NCBI RefSeq assembly: GCF_041435115.1
Contig: NZ_CP108046.1
Location: forward strand, 4,030,001-4,094,000
Length of the DNA stretch: 64,000 nt
Reading direction: 5' to 3'
Origin: Streptomyces sp. NBC_00289
GTDB taxonomy: Bacteria; Actinomycetota; Actinomycetes; Streptomycetales; Streptomycetaceae
Notes under the pieces: model-generated
The model's input: the letters and a program-made list of their open reading frames with translations, nothing else
What the model was told of the DNA's origin: nothing
Database searches by the model: none
In this document: positions 50,301 to 62,155 of the stretch, piece after piece
Layout: every line of letters begins with the position of its first letter
How positions within the stretch are numbered: the first letter of the stretch is position 1
Position numbers and translations under genes: made by a program

Positions 50301-51949
50301 CGTTCGCCTCCCGCGGCGCTGGTCTGGATCTGCCGGATCTCGATCCGGTCCGCTCCGGTGCCGAAGACGGCGACGGGCGTCGAGTGCTTGATGGCCGCCT
50401 TGACGTTGGGCAGGTCGACCGCGTCGCGCCGCACCGTCGGGGAGGCGACCACGTAGTCGATGTCCTTCCAGCCGTGCGGCATCGTCTTCGTCACCGCGGG
50501 GTCGAGGTCGGCCTTGTAGAACCAGATGACCCCGAGCCCGGGCCGGTACCCGGCGTGCACCAGGTCCAGCCAGAGCGCGTCGTCGACGAGAACCCGGGTG
50601 TCCTCCGGGTCGTCCACCTCGGTGGCGAGCCACTGGGAGGCGGCCCGGTAGGGGGCGTTGGCGTCGGTGGTGAGGGCGGTCCGGTCACCGTCGTACCAGT
50701 GCGGTACGACGTAGGCGCCGGCGGCGAGCGCGAGGACACCGGCGAGTGCGTACCGGCCGCCCGTGACGTACCGGCTCTCGCTCCCGGCCCGCCATCTGCG
50801 CAGCACCCCGTGGGCGACCGAGGCGGTTCCTCCGGCGAGGACGAGCGCGAGGAAGGGCAGCGCCTGGATGACGTACATCGCGGGCAGGTAGCCGTTGGGA
50901 CGCATCGCGACCACCGCGAGGATCGCCACCGCCAGGGACGGTCCGGCCAGCGCGCGGGCGGTGACCGACCAGCGCCAGGTCGCCAGGAGCAGCAGGGCGC
51001 CCGCGAGGCCGCCGACGATCAGGACCCGGTCGTAGTAGAGCCACGACTGGAGCACGCCGTAGGAACCGGAGACCCGGTCGAGGACGAAGCCCGAGCCGGG
51101 CCTGGTCATCTGGTACTGGAGCCCGTCCCAGAGGGACACATGGCCGCTGCCGGGCAGCAACTCGCCCTTGAGGAGGGCGAACAGGGGATACGAGAGGCCG
51201 ATCATCACGCAGGCCGTGATGGCGCCGGTGAGCGCGAACTTCCGGGTGTCTCGGTGCCCGTGCCGCCACATGGTCAGCAGCAGGGCGGGCAGGATGACGA
51301 GCATCGTCTCCTTGGTGAGCACGGCCGTGGCGGCCGCGATGCCCGCGCCGAAGTGATGCCAGAGATGGCGGCTGGGTGAGGCGGCGAGGGCGAACGCCAG
51401 CAGCGTCCACATCACCGCGAGGTTGTCGAGGAAGATCTCGCGCTGGAGCACCACCGACAGCGGCGACAGGCCGAAGAGCGCCATGCCGAGGCCGGCGGCC
51501 CAGCGCGGCAGGGACAGCCGGCGCCCGAGCACGTAGACGAGGACCGCGCTGGCCGCGCTGACCACCAGCATCATGACGCGCATCGAGCCGACGGTCATCG
51601 AGTCCGGGCTGAACAGCGAGGGTATCCAGGTCAGCACGGCTATCTGGATCCAGCCGAGCGGCGGGTGGTCGTACCAGTACGTGTAGTGGGCTAGGCCCTT
51701 GCCCTGCTGGACGGCCCAGGCCTGGGCGAGGTAGGTGCCCTCGTCGTCGCTGAGGGTCGGGTAGTCGGCGATGTTCCAGCCCTGCACGACGAGGATCGCC
51801 ACGAGGAGCGCCCCGCACAGCAGGAGGTCGGGTCGGGAGGTGCGCAACCGCTTCGGCGGTCCTGTTCGACTGGTCGAACGGACGTCAGGCGCAGGCTGCC
51901 GCTGCGCGGTGACCTTGACGGTGGTCACCGCGGGAAGGGTGGAGGTCAC
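50297..51949 (-). CDS. GT-C (PMT/ArnT-like) membrane glycosyltransferase
   Basis: 550 residues; GTG overlapping the GT2 stop (GTGA). About 11-13 membrane helices. The first outside loop has the acidic catalytic motif YPTLSDDEGTYLAQAW, and a following YWYDHPPLGW is typical of the PMT_2/ArnT group. These enzymes transfer a sugar from polyprenyl phosphate to an acceptor outside the membrane. The C-terminal soluble domain (about 430-550) is of the alpha/beta type found in such proteins. The acceptor, protein or polysaccharide, is unknown. Confidence 0.88.
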   Translation of the reverse strand: MTSTLPAVTTVKVTAQRQPAPDVRSTSRTGPPKRLRTSRPDLLLCGALLVAILVVQGWNIADYPTLSDDEGTYLAQAWAVQQGKGLAHYTYWYDHPPLGWIQIAVLTWIPSLFSPDSMTVGSMRVMMLVVSAASAVLVYVLGRRLSLPRWAAGLGMALFGLSPLSVVLQREIFLDNLAVMWTLLAFALAASPSRHLWHHFGAGIAAATAVLTKETMLVILPALLLTMWRHGHRDTRKFALTGAITACVMIGLSYPLFALLKGELLPGSGHVSLWDGLQYQMTRPGSGFVLDRVSGSYGVLQSWLYYDRVLIVGGLAGALLLLATWRWSVTARALAGPSLAVAILAVVAMRPNGYLPAMYVIQALPFLALVLAGGTASVAHGVLRRWRAGSESRYVTGGRYALAGVLALAAGAYVVPHWYDGDRTALTTDANAPYRAASQWLATEVDDPEDTRVLVDDALWLDLVHAGYRPGLGVIWFYKADLDPAVTKTMPHGWKDIDYVVASPTVRRDAVDLPNVKAAIKHSTPVAVFGTGADRIEIRQIQTSAAGGER

Positions 51950-53223
51950 GCAGGGACGTCCTCTCGGGACTCGCGGAACACGCCGGCTTCGGTCAGGTGG
52001 GCGCCGACATGAGTGGTCAACTCCCAGTCGTTGCGGCCGCGCTGCTCACGCCAGACGGCGCGGATGGCGGCCCCGGCGAGGAGGACCTGGTAGAAGGGGC
52101 CGCCCGCGATGAGCTTGAGGTAGTGGACGAAGCTCACGCGCAGCCCGTACTGCTTGCCGAAGTCGTGCAGCCCGACAAGCTCGAAGACGAAGGTGACGGC
52201 CGCTGTGACGGCCGGCAGGAAGGTGATGAACGCGATGCCGACGGGCACGTCGAGGAAGAGCGCGACCGCGAAGTTGAGCGGGATGATGACGCCGGAGAAG
52301 GCCTGCAGGAACGGTGTCATCAGCGTGTACCGGGCGAGCAACCGCTGGCCGAACCCGGGCAGTTGCTTCCAGTCCTTCTTGCGGTAGACCTGAAGGAAGC
52401 CCTGGTTCCAGCGGGTGCGCTGCTTGAGCAGCGACATCAGGGAACCGGGGGTCTCCTCCCGGGTCACCATGTCCGAGTCGTAGGCGACGACGACCTTCTT
52501 GCCCACGCTGGACAGCCGCACGCCCAGGTCGCAGTCCTCGGCCAGGCAGTTGGAGTCCCAGCCGTCGGCCTCCCGCAGCACCTCGGTGCGCACGAAGACG
52601 GTGTTTCCGCCGAGCGGAATGAAACCTTTCTGCGCGTGCAGGTGAAGCCGGGAGCGGAACCAGAAGAAGTACTCGAGGCAGTTGCGCAGGCTGTACCAGC
52701 TCGAGTGGAAGTTGATCAGCTGGACCCCGCCCTGAACGACGTCGGCGCCCGTGGTGCGGAACGCGTGGTCGACGTGGGCCAGCAGCTCCGGATGGACCTG
52801 GTCCTCGGCGTCGAAGACCCCGACCACATCGCCCCGGCAGTGCGGCAGCGCCGTGTTCATGGCCTTCGGCTTGTTCTTCTTCTCGTGCGTGTCGACGACG
52901 ACACGGACCCGCGGGTCGCGTTCGGCGGCCCGCTCGGCCACCGCCGTCGTCTCCGGGTCGTCGTGACCCACGATGACGATGATCTCGAAGTCGGTGTGCG
53001 TGGACTCCAGCAGGCGCTGGATGGTGTGGTCCAGCACGGCCTGTTCATGGCGTGCCGGAAGAAGCAGCGAGAAGGAGACGTGTTCGTCCCCGTCCGGGCT
53101 GCTGAATCGGGTGGAGGCGAGCACTTCGGGCGTGCGCCACGCGTGCATCTGCCACCACAGGGTGAAGGCCGCCATCCAGAACAAGGCAAGCGAAACGGCA
53201 GCGATGAAGACGGACGTAAGCAA
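51946..53223 (-). CDS. Processive GT2 beta-glycosyltransferase (cellulose/hyaluronan-synthase-like)
   Basis: 425 residues, apparently from a TTG start at 53223 preceded by GGGGGGAT. One N-terminal membrane helix, a cytoplasmic GT2 domain and three to four C-terminal helices. The D, DxD, ED, QxxRW set is complete: DAED at 138-141, AED at 228-230 and QRTRW at 268-272, the mark of processive enzymes that make and extrude beta-linked chains. It is the first gene of the four-gene glycan operon. The polymer may be modified outside by the copper oxidase encoded last. Confidence 0.88.
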   Translation of the reverse strand: MLTSVFIAAVSLALFWMAAFTLWWQMHAWRTPEVLASTRFSSPDGDEHVSFSLLLPARHEQAVLDHTIQRLLESTHTDFEIIVIVGHDDPETTAVAERAAERDPRVRVVVDTHEKKNKPKAMNTALPHCRGDVVGVFDAEDQVHPELLAHVDHAFRTTGADVVQGGVQLINFHSSWYSLRNCLEYFFWFRSRLHLHAQKGFIPLGGNTVFVRTEVLREADGWDSNCLAEDCDLGVRLSSVGKKVVVAYDSDMVTREETPGSLMSLLKQRTRWNQGFLQVYRKKDWKQLPGFGQRLLARYTLMTPFLQAFSGVIIPLNFAVALFLDVPVGIAFITFLPAVTAAVTFVFELVGLHDFGKQYGLRVSFVHYLKLIAGGPFYQVLLAGAAIRAVWREQRGRNDWELTTHVGAHLTEAGVFRESREDVPA

Positions 53224-53434
53224 CAGATCCCCCCAGATCCCAAAGCCCCCTGTCGCGACGGTGCGTTACACCTGTCGCGTCACTGTGCAGAGATTAGGTG
53301 GGGACTGTGAAAAGGGGACGCTGCTCCGATAAATAGCGTGTTTCGGAATGGTGGGGACTAGGCGGGATCTTTCCGAACACGTGCCTTAATCGGACGCGCG
53401 AAATACACCCCGCCGTACCGGTATGTCCCGCGCT

Positions 53435-55468
<2,034 letters not shown>

Positions 55469-55637
55469 ACGGTCCATCCTGCCGCAGTACCCCGGAAACA
55501 CCGGACAGCACCGGGTACGGCGCGGCCGGTGCGCGGGGCGGGCCCGCACGCGTCCCGATGATCCCGCCCTCTCCCCTCCGACCAACATCGGCAGCACACT
55601 TGACCGTGCAACCCGTTGCCGCCGGAGGGGGAATGAC

Positions 55638-58600
55638 ATGCGGGACAGTCATCGGGCCGAGGCCGAACGGTTGTTGGCCCGGGCCGTCGAGGAGGAGGTG
55701 CGCCGGTCCGGCGGGCGCACCGACGGGAGCGTGCTGTTGTCACGGGCGCGCGGCTCACTGGACGCCATGGCCCAGACGGCCGCCGAGGAGTACGAGGCGT
55801 ACACGCGCGCGCAGGACGCGGCGCGGGCCGGGCAGCTCACGTTCGGACAGCGGTACGCGCGCGAGGGCGCCGGCACCCCCCTGCTGGTGGCCGGTGTCGC
55901 GGCGGTGGCCGCCGCGGTCGCCGATCTGGCGCTCGGTACCGGTGCGGGCACGGCGCTGGGCGCGGGAGTGACCGTGGGTGTGGTGGGTGCGGCGGCGACG
56001 GTGGTGAAGGTGGCGGGCTCGCACGTGCCGGCCGCCCATCACCGGGCGGGCGCCATCGGTCAGCCCGGCGGCCCCGAGCAGTTGCGTCTGCAGTGGCTGA
56101 CGGCGCTGGAGGTGCGGGGCATCCGTCCGTTCCTCGACCAGCAGCGGGTACGGAACGCCTCCACCGGACCGAAGAGGACGGGGCCGCGGCTGCGCGGCAC
56201 CGACAAGAGCGCGGCGGCCCGCGGGCGCAGTGTGCTGCAGCAGTCGTTCGGTCAGCTGCCCGAGCCGGCGGATCCGTTCGCGGGGCGTCGGCAGGAGCTG
56301 GGGCGGATCCGGCAGTGGGTACAGGCGGCCCGCGCGAGCACCGAGACTCGGCCGACGGTCGTGGTGCTGCACGGTGCCCCCGGCAGCGGTCGTTCCGCGC
56401 TCGCGGTCCGGGCCGCCCACGACCTCCGGGACCAGTTCCGCGGTGCCTGCCTCGTCGATCTGCGCGGTGACAGTCCGGAGGAGCCTCCGCTGCCGACCCG
56501 CGACGCGCTGCTGCACCTGCTCAACCGTCTCGGCGCCCCGCGCGAGCAACTGCTGTTCCGGGAGCGCTCCTCCCCCGACCAGCAGGTCAAGCGCCTGGGT
56601 GAGCTCTACCAGCAGCATCTGACCGGGGTACCGGTGACGATCATCCTGGACGACGCCCCGGATCCCGAGCAGGTCCGCGCCCTCGTCCCCGAGCGCTCCG
56701 ACAGCCTGGTCCTGGTGACCGCCCGCAAGCCGCTCGAGCTGCCCGCCGGGCTCTCGGCCTGGGTGCACCAACTGCCGGTCGAGTCGCTGGACGGGGCGGG
56801 CGCCGAGGAGCTGCTGGGCGCGGCGGCGCAGGACGGTTCCGGTCCCTACGACGCCGAGGCCACCGACCGGATCGGCCTGCTGTGCGGCGGGCTGCCGCTG
56901 GCGCTGCGGATCGCGGGCTCGTCCCTGGGCCCGCGCTCGCCCCGCCGGCTGGCCACCGATCTGGAGGCGTACGGGCCGGTGGAGCCCGTCGAGCGGGTGC
57001 TGTGGCTGCGCTACACCGACCAGGCGGACGCGGCACGCCGGTTGTTGCGCCGGCTGGCGCTCGCCGGCCGGGCCTCGCTGGGCGCCGCGGCGGCCGCCGC
57101 GCTGCTGGCCACGGACCGGACGGAGGCGGGAAGCCGGTTGGAGGCCCTGGCCCGGGCAGGACTGATCGACCATGTCCGCGGTGACCGTTACCGCCTGCAC
57201 GACTCGGTCCGCGCCTTCGCCCAGGCGCGGCTGGCCGACGAGGAGGAGCCGGCCGAGCGTACGGCGGCGCAGGAGCGGCTGATCGTGAACTACGCCGAGC
57301 TGGCGGACTCGGTGCTGCGACTGGTCGACGGCAACATGTCGACCCGCTCGGACCGGTTCAGCCCGCACGGCTTCACCTCTCTCGACGAGGCGTTGCGCTG
57401 GCTGGACGACGAGTCGAGCTTCATCACGGCGACGCTCCGGCACGCGGAGGGCGTCGACCAGGGTGCCGTGCTGAACCTGCTCGGCGCCCTGTGCGACTAC
57501 TGCCTGCTGCGCGGCGACCTCTACCGGCTGGGTGAGATCAGCGAGCTGGCGCAGGCCGTCGACCAGGGGCTGCTGGTGCGCTCGGTGCAGTGGCGTACGG
57601 GTATCGCGGCCCGTCAGCTGGGCGAGCTGGACAAGGCGCGGACGACGCTGACCTCGGTGGTCGACCTGTACATGGAGGCGCATCACGACGCGGGCGCGGC
57701 CCGCGCGCTGTGTTCGCTCGGCATCACGCTGCATCACCAGGGCAACCTCGCCGAGGCGGCGGAGAGACTCCGGGAGGCGCTGGAACTACAGGCGGCACCC
57801 GAGCTGGACACGGACCGTGCCTGGACGATGCACGCGCTGGCGGCGGTGGAGCGCGACCGCGCCCACGTCTCCGAGTCGCTGGACCTGCTGACCCGCTCGC
57901 TGGTCCTGCACCGGGCGGGCGAGTCGGTGCACGGTGAGGCGTGGGCCCACTTCCAGCTCGGCCAGCTGGGCCTGCGCATGGGTGACGTGCCGCGCGCGGA
58001 GTCGGAGCTGCGGACCGCCCTGGACCTGTACGGCCGCACCCGCGACGCCCGCGGCGAGGCCTGGGCGCTGACCCAGCTGGCGCGGGCCCGTCTGGTGGAC
58101 GGCGATCCCGTCACGGCGGTGGACGGCCTGCGGCAGGCGGCCGCGCGCCACCGCGACAACGAGGACGCCCGCGGCGAGGGCTGGACGGTGTACTACCTGG
58201 GACAGGCCCTGGAGGAGACGGGCGACCTGGAGCACGCGGTCCGTGAACTGGAACGCTCGCGCACGATGTTCTCGCGGATGCGGGACGTGTACGGCCTCGC
58301 CTGCGCCCGGCATCATTCGGCCCGGGTCACGCGTGACCAGCGCGCCGCCCAGACGGGCTCGTTGCGCAACTCCGGCTTCGCCCGGCAGCTCCTGGTCGAC
58401 GCCCGCGCCGACTTCCAGCGCATCGGGGTCGCCCACGGCGAGGCCTGGACGTGCCTGGAGCTGGTGGTCGTCGACGCGGGCAACGGCCGTACGGGGCAGG
58501 CGCTGGAGCTGTGCGACGAGGCGGCGGCCCTGTTCGCGTCGTACGGCGACCGCCGCGGTGAGGACTGGGCCCGCTTCCTGCGCTGCACCCTGTTGCCGTA

Positions 58601-58838
58601 CGCGGCTCCCGGCGGTGTGGAGGTCGGCACGGCGGTGGCCCAGCAGGAGCTGGCGGAGCTGTCCCGCGCGGGGCATCCGTCCCGGGACGGGAAGCTGGAG
58701 GACTGTCTCGAGGCGTACCAGCTACTGCTGGAGCGGGGGGTCGACCTGGACGCGGGATGGCAGGCATGGCGGCTCGGCATGGTGCCGAACCGCCACGCGC
58801 GGGAGGTGATGGGGGTGGCGGTGCCGGCCGAGCGCTGA
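55638..58838 (+). CDS. STAND-type NTPase with TPR repeats and membrane hairpin
   Basis: 1066 residues; ATG with GGAGGGGG upstream. Two hydrophobic segments (about 80-127) may anchor the protein. An NB-ARC-like module follows: P-loop GAPGSGRSA at 246-254 with Arg252 where Lys is normal, Walker B VTIILDDA at 333-340, the GGLPLAL motif at 417-423, and a winged-helix region near 520. Residues of about 590-1000 are tetratricopeptide repeats (for example [42 protein letters not shown]). The layout resembles NLR-like and AfsR-like signal ATPases, but no DNA-binding or effector domain is visible. Role unknown; sensing or scaffolding is inferred. Confidence 0.85.
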   Translation: MRDSHRAEAERLLARAVEEEVRRSGGRTDGSVLLSRARGSLDAMAQTAAEEYEAYTRAQDAARAGQLTFGQRYAREGAGTPLLVAGVAAVAAAVADLALGTGAGTALGAGVTVGVVGAAATVVKVAGSHVPAAHHRAGAIGQPGGPEQLRLQWLTALEVRGIRPFLDQQRVRNASTGPKRTGPRLRGTDKSAAARGRSVLQQSFGQLPEPADPFAGRRQELGRIRQWVQAARASTETRPTVVVLHGAPGSGRSALAVRAAHDLRDQFRGACLVDLRGDSPEEPPLPTRDALLHLLNRLGAPREQLLFRERSSPDQQVKRLGELYQQHLTGVPVTIILDDAPDPEQVRALVPERSDSLVLVTARKPLELPAGLSAWVHQLPVESLDGAGAEELLGAAAQDGSGPYDAEATDRIGLLCGGLPLALRIAGSSLGPRSPRRLATDLEAYGPVEPVERVLWLRYTDQADAARRLLRRLALAGRASLGAAAAAALLATDRTEAGSRLEALARAGLIDHVRGDRYRLHDSVRAFAQARLADEEEPAERTAAQERLIVNYAELADSVLRLVDGNMSTRSDRFSPHGFTSLDEALRWLDDESSFITATLRHAEGVDQGAVLNLLGALCDYCLLRGDLYRLGEISELAQAVDQGLLVRSVQWRTGIAARQLGELDKARTTLTSVVDLYMEAHHDAGAARALCSLGITLHHQGNLAEAAERLREALELQAAPELDTDRAWTMHALAAVERDRAHVSESLDLLTRSLVLHRAGESVHGEAWAHFQLGQLGLRMGDVPRAESELRTALDLYGRTRDARGEAWALTQLARARLVDGDPVTAVDGLRQAAARHRDNEDARGEGWTVYYLGQALEETGDLEHAVRELERSRTMFSRMRDVYGLACARHHSARVTRDQRAAQTGSLRNSGFARQLLVDARADFQRIGVAHGEAWTCLELVVVDAGNGRTGQALELCDEAAALFASYGDRRGEDWARFLRCTLLPYAAPGGVEVGTAVAQQELAELSRAGHPSRDGKLEDCLEAYQLLLERGVDLDAGWQAWRLGMVPNRHAREVMGVAVPAER

Positions 58839-58877
58839 CGCCCGGCGGCGGACCGGCGCCCTCCGCCTCCGCGCGGG

Positions 58878-59144
58878 TCAGCCCCGCGGGGCCTTGCTGT
58901 CAGCCGCCTTGCCGTCGGCCGAGGCGCCCTCGGCCGCGGCTGCGGCCTCCGGGTCGGAGTCGGCGGGCTGCTTGAAGTCGACCTTGCCCATGTGCTTGCT
59001 CATCGACTTCATCAGGGCCCACACCGCCAGGGCCATCGCCGCGAAGACGATGAAGCCGAGGACGCCGGGGGTGACCTTGTTCTCGTCCACCTCCTTGGCG
59101 AGGGGGACGAGATGCGTCATTGCCAGGCTTGCGCTTGCACTCAT
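58878..59144 (-). CDS. Small single-pass membrane protein downstream of mca
   Basis: About 88 residues from ATG 59144; ATG 59153, overlapping the mca stop, and ATG 59120 are alternatives. One membrane helix (GVLGFIVFAAMALAVWALMKS) follows a short outside part and is followed by a cytoplasmic KSMSKHMGKVDF and an Ala/Asp-rich tail. It is conserved next to mca in streptomycetes as far as I recall; no function is known. Translational coupling to mca is likely. Confidence 0.8.
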   Translation of the reverse strand: MSASASLAMTHLVPLAKEVDENKVTPGVLGFIVFAAMALAVWALMKSMSKHMGKVDFKQPADSDPEAAAAAEGASADGKAADSKAPRG

Positions 59145-59145
59145 G

Positions 59146-60027
59146 TCAGGCATTGTCGCGGATGCCCGCAAAGAGGTCGTCCTCGGGGAGGGAGCTGTCC
59201 ACGAGGGACTTCGCGAGCTCGTACTCCTCGGTCGGCCAGACCTCCCTCTGGAGGTCCATCGGGACGCGGAACCAGCCGCCGTCGGGGTCGATCTGCGTGG
59301 CGTGCGCGATCAGTGCCTTGTCGCGGATCTCGAAGAACTCGGCGCACGGGATGTGCGTGGTCAGCGTGCGCTCGGTGCGCTCGAACTCCGACCACCGCTT
59401 GAGCCAGTCCCCGTACGGCGACTCGAGGCCGCGGTCCAGCAGCGCGTTGTGCAGCGCCTCGGTGCGCGGGCGGTTGAAGCCCTGGTTGTAGTACAGCTTC
59501 AGCGACTGGTACGCCGGGCCGAACTCGGCCTCGGGGTACTTCTCGGTGTCCGCCGCGCCCTCGAAGGCCACCATCGAGATCTTGTGGGTCATGATGTGGT
59601 CGGGGTGCGGGTAGCCGCCGTTCTCGTCGTAGGTCGTGATCACCTGGGGACGGAACGAGCGGATCTGCTTCACCAGCTCACCGGCCGCCTTGTCGACGTC
59701 CTCCAGGGCGAAGCAGCCCTCGGGGAGCGGCGGCAGCGGGTCGCCCTCGGGCAGGCCGGAGTCGACGAAGCCGAGCCACTCCTGCTTGACGCCGAGGATC
59801 TCGCGGGCCTCGTCCATCTCCTTCTTGCGTACCTCGTGGATGTGCTCCTCGATGTACTTGTCGCCCTGCAGCTTCGGGTTGAGGATGGAGCCGCGCTCCC
59901 CACCGGTGCAGGTCACGACCAGTACGTCCACCCCCTCGGACACGTACTTCGCCATGGTGGCCGCGCCCTTGCTCGACTCGTCGTCGGGGTGGGCGTGCAC
60001 GGCCATCAGTCGCAGCTGGTCAGTCAA
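59146..60027 (-). CDS. mca: Mycothiol S-conjugate amidase
   Basis: 293 residues from an apparent TTG start (MTDQLRLMAVHAHPDDESS when read as Met), with ACGAGGA upstream. The zinc site of the LmbE/MshB family is present: His and Asp-Asp in HAHPDDESS and a distant His in YPHPDHIMTH. The catalytic Asp/His pair is also conserved. Mca cleaves mycothiol S-conjugates to mercapturic acids and GlcN-inositol, detoxifying electrophiles and antibiotics in actinobacteria. A small membrane-protein gene follows and overlaps its stop. Confidence 0.95.
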   Translation of the reverse strand: MTDQLRLMAVHAHPDDESSKGAATMAKYVSEGVDVLVVTCTGGERGSILNPKLQGDKYIEEHIHEVRKKEMDEAREILGVKQEWLGFVDSGLPEGDPLPPLPEGCFALEDVDKAAGELVKQIRSFRPQVITTYDENGGYPHPDHIMTHKISMVAFEGAADTEKYPEAEFGPAYQSLKLYYNQGFNRPRTEALHNALLDRGLESPYGDWLKRWSEFERTERTLTTHIPCAEFFEIRDKALIAHATQIDPDGGWFRVPMDLQREVWPTEEYELAKSLVDSSLPEDDLFAGIRDNA

Positions 60028-60172
60028 GACTCAATCCTCGTAAGTCGGCGCCCGGTGTGAACGGGTGCGATCGGCGGCTTCTATAGTGACCGAATCGGGG
60101 GGCGAATAATTCCGGGGCCGGGTTCTCGGAGCCCCTTCGGGGCCTCGGTCCCGCCCTGCCGAGAGGACGATC

Positions 60173-60571
60173 ATGAGTACGGCGAGCACGCGGCTGCCCG
60201 AGGGCCGGTACGGCCGCTCCTCGGACGAGCGTTCGGACCGCAGGCTCAAGACCGTCGGTGCCGTCCTCGCGGTGGCGCTTCTCACTCTGGTCGGCTACTT
60301 CGCCTACCACTACGTCGGTGAGAACGAGATCAGCGCGCAGGTGATCACCTTCGATCCCTCGAAGGACGCGGTGAAGGTGCATCTGGAGGTCCGCAAGGAC
60401 TCCGGTGCCAGTGGTTACTGCACCCTGCGGTCCCAGGCGGCCAACGGCGCCGAGGTGGGCCGGGCCGACTTCCACTTCGACGGGAGCGACACCCGCATCG
60501 ACCGGGTCGTCACGCTGCGTACCACCTCGCCGGGCACGACGGCCGAGCTCCTGGGCTGCCACTCCGACTGA
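60173..60571 (+). CDS. DUF4307 membrane protein
   Basis: 132 residues; ATG with GAGAGGAC upstream. N-terminal basic segment (RLPEGRYGRSSDERSDRRLK), one membrane helix (about 27-47, AVLAVALLTLVGYFAYHYV), then an outside beta-rich domain with two cysteines (GYCTLRS and LLGCHSD) that can pair. This matches the actinobacterial DUF4307 family, commonly encoded near mca. Function unknown; it is transcribed divergently from mca. Confidence 0.92.
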   Translation: MSTASTRLPEGRYGRSSDERSDRRLKTVGAVLAVALLTLVGYFAYHYVGENEISAQVITFDPSKDAVKVHLEVRKDSGASGYCTLRSQAANGAEVGRADFHFDGSDTRIDRVVTLRTTSPGTTAELLGCHSD

Positions 60572-60739
60572 CCTCAGCCCGAATACGTAGACGCTGACCT
60601 GCGCTGACGTAGTTCTGGGGGCTTATGTCCTCCCCCTTACGCCGCTGAATTGTTAGGCTCGTGGTTTCGCCCTTCCGTGAAAGAACATTCTTCTGGGTAG
60701 GGCGATGCTTTGTATCCCCAGTACCTACGAGGAGCACCT

Positions 60740-61240
60740 GTGACCCAGACCAGCGAGAACGTCACCTGGCTGACCCAGGAGGCGTACAACAAGCTCAAGG
60801 ACGAGCTTGAGTACCTTACTGGTCCTGCGCGCACGGAGATCGCCGCCAAGATCGCGGCCGCGCGCGAGGAGGGCGATCTGCGTGAGAACGGCGGGTACCA
60901 CGCGGCCAAGGAGGAGCAGGGCAAGCAGGAGCTCCGTGTGCGCCAGCTGACCCAGCTTCTGGAGAACGCCCAGGTCGGTGAGGCACCGAGCTCGACGGAC
61001 GGCACGGTCGCGCCCGGCATGGTCGTGACGATCGCCTTCGACGGCGACGAGGACGACACCCTGTCGTTCCTGCTCGCCTCCCGCGAGTACGCCAGCGCCG
61101 ACATCGAGACCTACTCGCCGCAGTCCCCGCTGGGCACCGGCGTGATGGGCCACAAGGTCGGCGAGGACGCGGAGTACGAGTTGCCCAACGGCAAGCGCGC
61201 CTCCGTGAAGATCCTCAAGGCCAAGCCCTACAGCGCCTGA
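60740..61240 (+). CDS. greA: Transcription elongation factor GreA
   Basis: 166 residues from GTG 60740 with GAGGAG six bases upstream. The N-terminal coiled coil carries the conserved tip EEGDLRENGGYHAAKEEQ, with the acidic Asp/Glu pair that reaches the polymerase active site. The C-terminal FKBP-like domain ends with YELPNGKRASVKILKAKPYSA. GreA rescues backtracked polymerase by stimulating transcript cleavage. The gene stands alone behind about 170 bp of intergenic DNA and ends at a strong terminator. Confidence 0.96.
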   Translation: MTQTSENVTWLTQEAYNKLKDELEYLTGPARTEIAAKIAAAREEGDLRENGGYHAAKEEQGKQELRVRQLTQLLENAQVGEAPSSTDGTVAPGMVVTIAFDGDEDDTLSFLLASREYASADIETYSPQSPLGTGVMGHKVGEDAEYELPNGKRASVKILKAKPYSA

Positions 61241-61264
61241 TCCCGCCCCGCACGCCCTTGACAG

Positions 61265-61293
61265 GCCCCCGGCGTCCGCGTGACGCCGGGGGC
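61265..61293. terminator. Bidirectional terminator between greA and the ABC permease gene
   Basis: GCCCCCGGCGTC (61265-61276) pairs perfectly with GACGCCGGGGGC (61282-61293) around a 5-nt loop, followed by TTCGTC. It lies between two convergent genes and can serve both. Confidence 0.88.
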
Positions 61294-61297
61294 TTCG

Positions 61298-62155
61298 TCA
61301 TGCGGTCGCGGACCGGTACTTGCGGACCGACAGCGTTCTGAAGATGAGGATGATCAGGACGGAGTAGATCAGCGAGGCCCACACCGGATGCACCATGGGC
61401 CAGGCGTCCGACGTGGACTGGCCCGGGTTGGCGAAGAGCACCCGGCATGCCTGGACGGTGGCGCTGAAGGGGTTCCACTCGGCGACATGGCGCAGCCACG
61501 GGGTCATGTGACTGGTGTCCACGAACGCGTTGGAGATGAAGGTCACCGGGAAGAGCCAGATCAGTCCGCCGGAGGTGGCCGCCTCGGGTGTGCGGACGGA
61601 CAGGCCGATCAGGGCGCCGATCCAGGTGAACGCGTATCCGAGCAGGAGCAGCAGGCCGAAGGCGCCGAGGACCCGGCCGGCGTTGGTGTTGCCGTCGGAC
61701 CCGACGCGCCAGCCGACCAGGAGGGCGACCACCGCGAGCACGAGCAGGGTCAGCGCGGTCTGCACGAGGTCGGCGAGCGTGCGCCCGGTCAGCACCGCGC
61801 CGCGTGCCATGGGAAGTGAGCGGAAGCGGTCGATGAGGCCCTTGTGCATGTCGTCGGCGATGCCCGCGCCCGAACTCGCGGTGGCGAACGTGACGGTCTG
61901 CGCGAAGATGCCCGCCATCAGGAAGTTCTTGTAGGCGGTGGCGCTGCTGCTGCCGCCGATCTGCATGGATCCGCCGAAGACGTAGCTGAACAGCACCACG
62001 AACATGATCGGCTGGATCAGCCCGAAGATCACCATCTCCGGGATGCGGGACATCCGGATCAGGTTGCGCTGGGCGAGCACCAGCGAGTCACGCACGGACT
62101 GGCTCAGGGCGTTGGCGGGCGCCGCGACGCGCGCGGCCTCGGTACTGGCGCTCAC
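61298..62155 (-). CDS. ABC-2 type permease, DrrB-like
   Basis: 285 residues, GTG overlapping the ATPase stop (GTGA). Six membrane helices, with the ABC-2 features QPIMFVVLFSYVFGGSM near the first helix, GIADDMHKGLIDRFRSLPMAR in the coupling loop and FISNAFVDTSHMTPWLRHVAEWNPFS near the end. It forms the membrane part of a daunorubicin-resistance-type exporter with the ATPase encoded upstream. The substrate is unknown. Confidence 0.92.
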   Translation of the reverse strand: MSASTEAARVAAPANALSQSVRDSLVLAQRNLIRMSRIPEMVIFGLIQPIMFVVLFSYVFGGSMQIGGSSSATAYKNFLMAGIFAQTVTFATASSGAGIADDMHKGLIDRFRSLPMARGAVLTGRTLADLVQTALTLLVLAVVALLVGWRVGSDGNTNAGRVLGAFGLLLLLGYAFTWIGALIGLSVRTPEAATSGGLIWLFPVTFISNAFVDTSHMTPWLRHVAEWNPFSATVQACRVLFANPGQSTSDAWPMVHPVWASLIYSVLIILIFRTLSVRKYRSATA

